DNA of 64,000 bases, taken from Podospora bellae-mahoneyi (lineage: Eukaryota; Ascomycota; Sordariomycetes; Sordariales; Podosporaceae). The translations under genes and the position numbers were made by a program. Shown here piece after piece: positions 21,078 to 30,086 of this stretch. A model generated the notes under the pieces. The model ran no database searches and was not told the origin of the DNA. It worked only from the letters and a program-made list of their open reading frames with translations. The DNA is taken from positions 2,728,001 to 2,792,000 of the forward strand of contig NC_085885.1 of assembly GCF_035222275.1 (NCBI RefSeq), given 5' to 3'. Position 1 is the first letter of the stretch, and each line of letters starts with the position of its first letter.

Positions 21078-22793
21078 ATGGATGACGGGATTCCTACGAC
21101 ATCAACCATGGAGTCGAAACATATGTCGGGCATTTTGAGTGCTGACAGCCTCAAGTCGGCCATCACCCTCACCTCCGTTTTGTCAGTGGTTGGCGTTTGG
21201 CTCGGCTACCGCATCCTTGTTTGCCTGTACAACATCTCGCCCTTCCATCCTCTCTCCCGCTTCCCCGGGCCCAAGATCGCAGCTGCCAGTTACGCGTACG
21301 AAGCCTACCATGACTGGATTCGCGGGGGAAGATACGGCCCCAAGATTCAGGAGATGCATAAGCGTTATGGTAAGTCGAATAAACAAGCCTCCCAACAAGA
21401 AACAACACTCGCTTACCAGAGCACCTTACATCCAGGCCCAATCGTGAGAATCAACCCGGATGAGCTTCACTGTTCCGACCCCTACTTCACCGATGAGATC
21501 TATGCCGGTCCTGGACGCATCAGAGACAAATGGCAGCATCAGCTCAACACGGGTGGCGCCGGCCCTGTTTCAGTGACGGGCTTCTCGACTGTTCCCCACG
21601 AGCTTCACCGTTCGCGCAAGGGTGCCCTGTCCAAGTTCTTTTCCCGCCAGCAGATGTTCAAGCTCGAGGGGGAGGTGCTCGACTTCTGCCACTTGACGAT
21701 TGACAAGATGCTCCGCTGGTCTGGGAAGGAGGCTTTTGACATCAAGGAGGCCTTCAACTGCTTTACCGCCGATGTCATTTCCCAGTATGCTTTTGGCGAA
21801 TCCATGGGCTTCATCGCTCAAGAAGAATGGGAGCCCAATCTTGCGACATGGACCGGCTCCTTCATGAAGAGTGCTTATCTCATGAGGCACAACGCCCTGG
21901 TCCGCAAGATGACGAACGTGATGCCCCTCGTGGCTGACTATTTGGGCGAGGATATCAAGAATGTGATGCACCAGATGGGCACTGTCATCCCTGGCTACAT
22001 CAAGGCGTCTCTGGATGACCCCAACGGCGGCCGTGTGTTTGCTGAGCTTGTCAAGTCCAAGGCTCTCCCTGCGGAGGAGATGACTATGTATCGTCTCTCT
22101 GGTGAGGGGTTCAACTTTTTGCTTGCCGGTACCGAGACCACCGCTGTAAGTTCATGTCCCCCTGGCTTCTACCTGCCCTGTCCGCTAACATGGTTCAAGG
22201 CCACCCTGTCCGTCATCACTTTTTGGCTTCTCCAACAACCCGAAACCTACAGAAAACTGATGCATGACCTCCAAGGTCTGACACCGACCAACATCAAGTG
22301 GGCGGAGCTCGAACAGCGCCCGTACCTCTGGGCCATTGTCCACGAATCCCTCCGCATGATGCCCGGTGTCTCGCACAGATCGGCCAGAATCGCCCGTACC
22401 GAGGACCTGGTGTACCGCACCCGGGATGGCAAGACTGAATGGGTCATCCCCAGAGGCACTCCCATCGGCATGACCAGCATGATCAACCACTTCAACGAGG
22501 AGCTCTTCCCCAACCCACACTCCTTCTCCCCGGAGCGTTGGTTGATTGACGGAAAGCCAAACTACAAGCTGCAGAAGTTCTTGATTGCCTTTGGCAAGGG
22601 CAGCCGGTCGTGCATTGGTGAGAGCTTGGCCTACTGCGAGGTGTATCTCATGACTGCCCTGATCGCCATGCGCATCATTCCAAGGGCCAAGCTCGTCAAC
22701 ACCACATATGAGGACAACCTCAAGTACGATCATGATTGCATTGTGCCTCATTCCAGAAACGGTCCTGTCACCGTTCATGTGCGGATCCAGTAA
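21078..22793 (+). CDS. Cytochrome P450 (trichodiene-oxygenase-like)
   Basis: Three exons, 21078..21369, 21436..22145 and 22200..22793, give 531 aa. An N-terminal membrane anchor (SVLSVVGVWLGYRILVCLY) is followed by the Pro-rich hinge FPGPK. The I-helix is AGTETT, the ExxR motif is ESLR and the heme-binding loop is FGKGSRSCIG with Cys at about residue 472. The N-terminal segments (YEAYHDWIRGGRYGPKI, GPGRIRDKWQHQ) resemble the fungal trichodiene-oxygenase type of class II P450s, ER-bound monooxygenases that need P450 reductase. The substrate is unknown and no terpene synthase lies nearby. Both introns are multiples of three without stops, so the unspliced frame is also open. ATG 21078 is the first; ATG 21108 is an alternative. 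Confidence 0.9.
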   Translation: MDDGIPTTSTMESKHMSGILSADSLKSAITLTSVLSVVGVWLGYRILVCLYNISPFHPLSRFPGPKIAAASYAYEAYHDWIRGGRYGPKIQEMHKRYGKSNKQASQQETTLAYQSTLHPGPIVRINPDELHCSDPYFTDEIYAGPGRIRDKWQHQLNTGGAGPVSVTGFSTVPHELHRSRKGALSKFFSRQQMFKLEGEVLDFCHLTIDKMLRWSGKEAFDIKEAFNCFTADVISQYAFGESMGFIAQEEWEPNLATWTGSFMKSAYLMRHNALVRKMTNVMPLVADYLGEDIKNVMHQMGTVIPGYIKASLDDPNGGRVFAELVKSKALPAEEMTMYRLSGEGFNFLLAGTETTAVSSCPPGFYLPCPLTWFKATLSVITFWLLQQPETYRKLMHDLQGLTPTNIKWAELEQRPYLWAIVHESLRMMPGVSHRSARIARTEDLVYRTRDGKTEWVIPRGTPIGMTSMINHFNEELFPNPHSFSPERWLIDGKPNYKLQKFLIAFGKGSRSCIGESLAYCEVYLMTALIAMRIIPRAKLVNTTYEDNLKYDHDCIVPHSRNGPVTVHVRIQ

Positions 22794-23533
22794 GGGTTGG
22801 ACACGTGAGGAGACAGAAGAAGAGGTAGAGAGAGGCAAGCGTACACGATGTGTTGTCAAGGGGGGCGCGCCCATGCACTGGTCCCATGGCGAGGGAGCAT
22901 ATATCGGCCAAATATATCAGCCAAATACACGGGCACTGACAGGTAAACAGCATAGCACTATCTATAATAATTTACTAATCATCCCAAAGTCAAGTCGGAA
23001 TACATCGGCAAGCAGCAGAGAGGTGACAGCCGAGCTGCCCCAGTGGTCCGCGCCTGACTCGGAGTTGCCTCGGGACATGTCTGCACGTGCGATGCAATGC
23101 CAAACCTTATACGTCTCTGCACGGTCATGGCGGCCTAGGCTCTGTTTGATCTTTCCGCTTCCCCTCTTCGTCCTCTTGTTGATTCCAGCCATCTCATTGC
23201 CACGCTCGCCAGAGCCAAGCCGGCCATCGTGTTTTCCCGGCAAACGTCCATCTGAATCAACAATCTATTTTCCATTTGACGCAGATAATGCTAGAAAGCA
23301 ATAGGCGGCATTCGAATACAATCGTCACCACCATCAGACTGGACTTCGGCGACGCCACACTCCCCCCCCTCCCCTCTTCCCCCGATGGCCGTCTTAGGTA
23401 TCACGGGGCTAGCATTTAAAGGGGGTCCCGAGAAACTTGCTGCACATTGTGAAATGTCACGAAAGAAAATCCCACCTGTAAACAACACAACAACTTTTTA
23501 TCTTTGTTCGATAATGGCAGTATCGTGCCCACA
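22794..23533. other. Intergenic region
   Basis: Tandem arrangement: P450 3' side and promoter of the 7-TM gene. No gene is seen. Confidence 0.5.
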
Positions 23534-25218
23534 ATGGGAACACTTGTTCCTCCCTGGTACAAACCAGATCCACCCAGCGAGCACTCGCTGGACCTCGCCA
23601 GCTTCCTCTGGGGAGCCTCAACAGCCATCGCATGCTTCAGCTTTAGCAAGGCTGTCCGCCAGACCAGGCGGTCATGGCTTCATACCCACAAGGTCAACGC
23701 CTACATTGTCATGGTGTGGCTGGAGTGGACTGCCTGCGTGATCATGTCGGTCGTCAGCTGGTTGTTCCTCATTGGGATCATCCCGGTGAGCTTTTGGATC
23801 TTCTTTGGTCTTCGTAAGTGGCCTTGCTTCCCGTCAACCACAAAAAGTTTTCTGGCTGATGGAATATTTGCAGTCGTTCTCTGGGTAGTTCAGGTACGTC
23901 CTCCCCTTGACGTATTCCTCCTATGAGCCGCCATCTTCTTTCCCCGTCACCACCCACCCCCCAGCATCATCATCCTCACTAACACCCAACCCCCGCCTCA
24001 CAGATCCAATGCCTTTCCCAAATCCTCTGCAACCGCCTCTCCCTCCTCTTCTTCTACCCCGACCACGCCCGGCGCCTCAAACTTGGCGTTGGCCTCGCCG
24101 TCGGCGTGATCAACATCAGCGTCTTTTGCATCTGGCTCCCCGCCCGCCTCCAGATCAGCGAGACGTTCATCAACCTCAACAACATCTGGGACAGGGTTGA
24201 AAAGGCCCTCTTCCTGATCATCGACTGCTGCCTCAACATCTACTTCATGTACATGGTCCGCACAAAGCTGATCGCCAACGGACTGAAGAAGTACGAGTTG
24301 GTGTACAAGTTCAACCTGTCCATGATGGTCGTGTCGCTGTTGCTGGATGTGGGTATCATTGCTCTGATGTCTTGGGAGGATGATGCTGTGTACGCCCCCC
24401 CCCCCCCTCTTTATTTCTCCCAACATCCACAAGGCTAACCTTTTTTCGTCCCCAACAGATACATGCAAGCACACCCCCTCGTCTACCTCGCTAAACTCTG
24501 CGTTGAAATGAACCTAGCCGAGCTACTAGGTAAAGTCATCCAGAAGTCCCGCGAGCGTCGCAACACCCCGTTTCTCCGAACCCACATCGGTAGTATCACC
24601 TCGCCGTTGACACGAACGACAACAGCAGCCACTGCTACCACGACCAATACGATGCCCACGTCAATACTACCCGACGGGAACATCTTTGGGGGGTGCCCGC
24701 ACTCTCGGCATCTTCCAGGTTGCAACTGCGATAACAACAACAACAACAACAACGATGAGAAATTGTTTCACCGATTTTGGAACCTCAGTATGACTGGGTC
24801 TGCTGGGCATAGGGAAGGGAGTTATACCGGGGCGGAGTTGTATAATTATTTTACACATGGGGGACCTGGGGATAGGAGGAGGGCGACGGGGGATATTTTG
24901 GATGATGCGGCGGGTTTGTGGAGCAGTGGGGAGGATACTCCGGTGGTGAGCCCCCGGGTGGAGAGGGATATTGAGGCGGAGGGGGGGTTGGGGGGTTTGG
25001 GGAGAAATAATCAGCAGAGAGATGATAGGGGTAATGAGACTAACAGAGCTCGAGGCGGGAAGAGGGGTGTCGAGAGGCCCACCGGGTCCAGGAAACCTAG
25101 CGCTGGGTCGAGCACGCTTGTCCAGCAGGAGAGTGGCAGTGGGAGTGGTAGTCGTGGGAGTAGTATCAGGAAGGAGGGGAGGGATAAGAGGGAGGGGGAG
25201 GACCCATGGGAGGAGTAG
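23534..25218 (+). CDS. Fungal 7-TM integral membrane protein
   Basis: Four exons, 23534..23813, 23874..23893, 24004..24389 and 24459..25218, give 481 aa. The second exon is only 20 nt, yet the total is an exact number of codons and the joins are in phase. About seven hydrophobic segments are visible, including YIVMVWLEWTACVIMSVVSW and LGVGLAVGVINISVFCIWLP. The family mark is YMQAHPLVYLAKLCVEMNLAELLGKVI after the last segment. Proteins of this kind occur widely in filamentous fungi without known function and are often labelled PTH11-like or integral membrane protein. The C-terminal ~170 residues are disordered, with an Asn run and Gly/Ser/Arg-rich sequence. The start ATG 23534 fits the family N-terminus; the longer frame upstream begins only with TTG. 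Confidence 0.8.
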
Positions 25219-26428
25219 GCATGATAGGTAGCAGTGGGGGGCCCGGGAGGGGGGGTTGTCATAGTGTTCCATATCATGATACCAGACACCAGATTTGCTT
25301 TTGAAAGACGTCAATATAAGTTTTATCAGGCTGTTCTCTAATCTGATGCAATAATGGTTGCTGTGTTGATCTGGGGTTCAGTCAGTGGCCTGTGGGTTGG
25401 GGTGTGGCAGTGGGACTCACGGGAGATTCAGGGGGTCAGGGGTTCATGCATAAAAGGTGGCCATTTTACTCGCACTCTAGGTTGGACAAATCATTGACTT
25501 TTTATTGTTTACTTTTAGTGCCTCACAGCCGTACAGGCCTATTTTGCCCCTCTTATCAGGGCAATCCTGTGTCTATTATGTGGCCTGCGAGCCCATAGTG
25601 TCCATGTCCCGTCTTCCGTTGAGAGCGGCCTGCGAGCGAGTCACTGTCACGGAAAGGACACTTTTAAAGGCCCGGCGAGGGCTTATTTGTAGTATGTGTG
25701 TGTTTTCCCACTGTTTAAATTTTTCATAAAGAATTGGAAGGTTGTGATTAAAAAGGGATTGACATGATGACTGACCATGGCCTCGCAGTTTGTTTAGTGG
25801 AAGGATCTCTGGTTTATTCTGCCTGCCTGGCATGAGTCGCGCCATTATGAGCCTAGCATCACCGGCATTCCATCGGGCCCCCAGCCCTTCCAGAAGTCAC
25901 CTACCTACGCATTCATAGCAAAAACGACAGTCCCAGCAAAGTTCTCCTAGAACGAAAGTGGGTATCAAATTCGCAATATAAACAGTCTCAAGCCCCCTCA
26001 CACCTCAAAAAGACAACAAGCCAACAAGGCCAATAGAGTCAAGTTTCTCGTCACACTTTTGTAAGAGACAAGCAAAGAAAGCCCATAGTCATATATCTCA
26101 AGCCACACAAATTTCTAAATTCAACAGAGCACAAGCAAGCTGAGATAGCTATCTATCTAGATAGATAGATAGGCGATCCAAAGTTCTACTCAATCAAAAA
26201 CCACACTGTGCGTCCATCTCTTTTCTTTTTTTTAAAAGAAACAAACAATTCTCTTTCTGTCATTCTTCCAATTTCCAATCATCCCCAAAGAATCGAAAGT
26301 TGGGTAACACAAAAGTATCAATCATCGTCAGACAATAACCCCTTTTCTCTCTTTCACGAATTCCATTTCCTTCACTGATGCTTCTGCCAGGTCTTAGAAG
26401 ACAAAATCTTCACACCCCCTGTGTTGAT
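25219..26428. other. Intergenic region
   Basis: Convergent 3' region of the 7-TM gene and the Pro/Thr/Lys repeat gene. Contains a GATA-type palindrome (separate entry). No gene is seen. Confidence 0.5.
26149..26168. repeat. 20-bp perfect palindrome built of GATA units
   Basis: CTATCTATCTAGATAGATAG is self-complementary, centred between 26158 and 26159, and extends on the right with another GATAG. It is a GATA microsatellite that switches strand at its centre. It could form a hairpin or bind GATA-type factors. Confidence 0.9.
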
Positions 26429-27549
26429 TTAAGCGGGAGTAGGGCGAGGGACGCGGGTGAAGCTCTTGGTGGGGAGGGGGGGAAGGGGGCGAGCGCTGCG
26501 GGTGGCGGTCGGCTTGGGGGGGGTCACTGGCTTGGTGGGCTTGGGGGGAGTCACTGGCTTGGTTGGCTTGGGAGGAGTGACGGGCTTCGTTGGCTTAGGG
26601 GGAGTGACGGGCTTCGTTGGCTTGGGAGGGGTCACTGGCTTGGTGGGCTTGGGGGAGTCACTGGCTTGGTGGGCTTGGGAGGAGTGACGGGCTTCGTTGG
26701 CTTAGGGGGAGTGACGGGCTTCGTTGGCTTAGGGGGAGTGACGGGCTTCGTTGGCTTGGGAGGGGTCACTGGCTTGGTGGGCTTGGGGGGAGTGACCGGT
26801 TTGGTGGGCTTGGGGGGAGTGACTGGCTTGGTGGGCTTGGGGGGCTCCTCACGGGCAGCCTTGGTCCTGGTCAGTGTTGGGCGAGGCGGGCGAGCGGTGC
26901 GGCTGATGGTCGGGACGGGGGGCTTGGTTGGCTTGGGTGGGAGTACAACGGAGAGAGTCGGCTTGGGGGGAAGGACGACAGACTTGGTTGGCTTGGGAGG
27001 GGTGACAGGCTTGGTAGGCTTGGGGGGAGTCGCTGGCTTAGTCGGCTTGGGAGGGAGGACCGGCTTCGTGGGCTTGGGAGGAGTCACGGGCTTGGTTGGC
27101 TTAGGGGGCACAACAGCGGACTTGGTCGGCTTGGGAGGGGGAGGGCGGACGGAGCGGGTAGGCTTGGGCTCATCGCGAGCAACCTTGGACTTGGTGGGCT
27201 TAGGGGGGAGGACCGGCTTGGTGGGCTTGGGAGGAAGGACCGGCTTGGTCGGCTTAGGAGGGAGAACTGGCTTGGTCGGCTTGGGAGGAGCAGCGCTCTT
27301 GGTCGGCTTCGGGGGAGGCGGCTTGACCGACTTGGTAGGCTTGGGCGGGAGAACCACAGACTTGGTCGGCCTGGGCGGAAGAACCACAGACTTGGTCGGC
27401 TTGACGGGAGGAACGAAGCCTGTGGGACGACCAGTCGGGCGGGGGGGACGAGTAGCCGCAAGGTCGACATCGGCATCAGCCACAGGTAGGGCAATGGCCT
27501 GCTGAATGGCCGCAGCCGCAGCGAGGAGGGTGATAAGAATGCGAGTCAT
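26429..27549 (-). CDS. Secreted Pro/Thr/Lys tandem-repeat protein with a one-base shift
   Basis: ATG 27547-27549 opens a signal peptide (ILITLLAAAAAIQQAIA) followed by about 340 residues that are almost entirely 9-residue repeats of the type PPKPTKPVT and variants (PKPTKSVVL, PKPTRSV). Two spacers, KVARDEP and KAAREEP, break the array. The frame runs to 26632. There a G run is 5 (26651-26655) instead of the 6 seen in sister repeats, which shifts the frame into VTPPSPPSQ and a stop. In the neighbouring frame the repeats continue to 26429 and end in a Pro/Arg tail. Total length 1121 nt is one short of whole codons. The pattern suggests a cell-wall or extracellular Pro-rich protein, probably O-glycosylated; function is inferred from composition. 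The TATA box at 27666-27673 supports the start. Confidence 0.72.
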
Positions 27550-27665
27550 CGTGAAGTCTGTCTTGAGAGGGCTGTTCAGAAGCTGAAACTTACTACCCAA
27601 GTGCCGAAGAAGATGATGAGCCTGTCGAGAAGAGAAGCAGCTTCTTACCTGCACCGTCCACCACG

Positions 27666-27673
27666 TTTATATA
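27666..27673 (-). promoter_or_regulatory. TATA box of the Pro/Thr/Lys repeat gene
   Basis: Minus strand GTATATAAAC, 117 bp upstream of the ATG at 27549, with a pyrimidine-rich leader between them. Spacing and sequence fit a fungal core promoter. Confidence 0.6.
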
Positions 27674-30086
27674 CCCATCGTGAGACCTCATCGACGCTTC
27701 ACATGCGCAATCACGATGCAACGATGTCGCCACAATCGTCAAGAAGCTCGTCCATGTCTAGCCGCGACTGAGCCAAGGATGCCGATATTGAGATTGCAAC
27801 CCAGAGGACAGGACTTTTGACCACCTGGTGAATCACCTCACTGGCTCCCCCTGGTTGTAGTTCGACGTCCGGGCAGCGCAACGTTGAGGCGGTTGAATAG
27901 AGTGCGGTACAGATTAAAGGACAAGCATCAATATAGTCGGAACTCAGCATACAGCATCTGCAGCAGCAATAACAGTGAGCAGCACAATTTGTGGCTCACA
28001 ACGCGTAACGTCGTCCCCGGTAAATGTCGAAATCGGGGCGCACTCGTACCCATTTTCCCGCCCAACGGGAGAGTGGCGCTTAGCCGCAAACATGAGGTAA
28101 ACATGTCGTGATCGACCTGTGAATATCGTCAGTTGAAATAACCGGATGGTGCAGATTTGTATAGACAGCTGATTGCCTTTCTTAGAATTGTAACAGTTCC
28201 GCCAACCCGGTCAACCGCATGCGGGCCGAGTACCCAAGCCACAAAGCCCAGAGTTGCGGCTTTCATCAGACAAACATCGACACCAGACACTTCTCGACAT
28301 CTTCCTCAGATTTTTTGATGTCCGATTTCAGCTGGTTCAGGGGCATCGGCAGGTGTGGTCTTGGCATGCTCTTTAGCCTCACTAAGTGCCGGTAAGGCGA
28401 TGACACCGATGCTTGTTGTGCGCTTGGAGCGATCTAGACTGCGATGGGTTTGTGGGGGGATAGTGCAACCACGGAGAAATGAGGTCGACGTAAGCTTCAT
28501 AAGCTTATCCGGGACCTACATGACGAGCACTGGGTGGACGACAAGGTTGCAAAAGGCCTGGGGAGCGCACCCAACGGGACCAGCAGCTTGCATCATTCTC
28601 CACCCGGATCTTGTTGATTGGGATCGCCAGGGTGCCGTCGAAATGGTGGATGATCGTACAATCAAGCATGGTAGAGTCGTAGAAGAACTCGGAGGCTGTC
28701 TACCCGCGAGCGCCAGGACAGAAACAGCTCCGTTGGCTAGAGCATCTGCGTATTTCTCCGTGACTGCCAATGTGGTCAATGTAGCCAAAGATGGTTGAGC
28801 ACAACTCTGAGCGGATTGTCACCCGTTGGCGTCGTCATCACCACAACTTCTTCTGATCTAGCTCGAGGAAAACGGAATCTGCCGCTTTGGCGAGACAGGG
28901 TTAGCTCAGAGTTTCCCCATGTTTTCGCTTCCTCTCGTCCAAGCAAGCTGTTGAATGCTACGCTGGTGGCGCTGTTTGGCTGTACTCTAGATATCGCTTT
29001 CACACACGCTTCCAGTTAGCGAGAGGCGGGATCGGGGGTAAAGTCAACGGGGTCCCACCGAGGCTAAAATGGCGAGAATGCGGGGGGGTGCAGCCAAAGC
29101 GAAGAAAAACGTTTCGGAATGGGGGTGGCTGCCCACATCCCGTCCGGAGGGCGGTTATCATGTCCGAGAAGAGATATGAGCAGGAACAAAAGACGGGTCG
29201 AGCGGTGCGGACCCAGATCCGTACAGTGTTGGTTCGAGTTGGGGAACGGAACCCCTGGTTGGGGATAAGTTGGGTGCAATTCTGCGCCAAGCGGGAAAAC
29301 GCCCTTGTTGCTACTACCATAGCTGTCCCTCCAATCGAGAGAGCCGAAAGTTCGAGAAGCGGGAGCTGGGAGTGACGAGAGAGCACCATGTGGAGGTTGT
29401 CAAATCGATGTGCCTGTCGAGCGTCATGTCAGAATTGGAAGAGGGTGTGAAGCAATCTGGCATCTATGCCCGATAACGGCAGGGGTAATGGTTGTCCAAG
29501 CTTGGACTTGACTCCTGAAGGCTTGATGGGTGAGAATGAGTTCCTTGCCTTCGAGTTAGTAACCCTAGAGGCTTGCAAGAAAAAGAAACTAGAAGGGTGA
29601 GAGATGGACAAGAAAAGCAATGAGGAGAACGGTCCGAGTGGCCCCAGGCGCACGAATTGCGGAGAATAGTGCAGACGATGAGCAAGTTGGAGCAGTGATG
29701 GTGTTACGTGTGAGTCTTGTCCCAAGGATCATGGTTCAAGACTTCGGAGAGGAAGACACCGGATTGGTTCACGGCACTCAGACACGGTACGTGCTTGCCG
29801 GTCTGGTAGGATGATGCCAGACTGGCTAGAGCTAGCCTGCAGGTGATGCTTTCCTTCCTGGTTTGAAGACAACGGCAAAGAGCTTGATGGGAATGCTTGC
29901 AAAGAGAGCCAGCCAAATTCCCGTGCTGAACACTGTTGACAGAGGTGCAATCAGTACATTAATTATAAACAAGAATTGTCTTACCTAGGCTAATTTCCCA
30001 GTTCCCACACTCTCTGGATGTTCAGACCAAAACTTCTAAAGCATCCTACAGTTTTGTATTTATGCACCGAGTCTGTCCACACATAT
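27674..30086. other. 2.4-kb region with at most gene remnants
   Basis: No intact gene is seen. On the minus strand at about 29840-30040, a possible exon pair (GLNIQRVWELGN; then VFSTGIWLALFASIPIKLFAVVF, hydrophobic) is separated by a GTAAGA...CAACAG intron-like stretch, but a stop interrupts it. This may be a fragment of a membrane protein gene. The rest shows no protein-like pattern. Confidence 0.35.

Noticed and set aside
26378-27505. Plus-strand Gly/Leu/Val repeat frame (375 codons)
   Set aside because: It is the exact complement of the Pro/Thr/Lys repeat array. It has no signal peptide, and the minus strand carries the signal peptide and TATA box.
28355-28798. Plus-strand frame of 147 codons
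   Set aside because: It begins at a non-ATG codon and shows no motif. The opposite strand is equally open over most of it, so neither can be supported.
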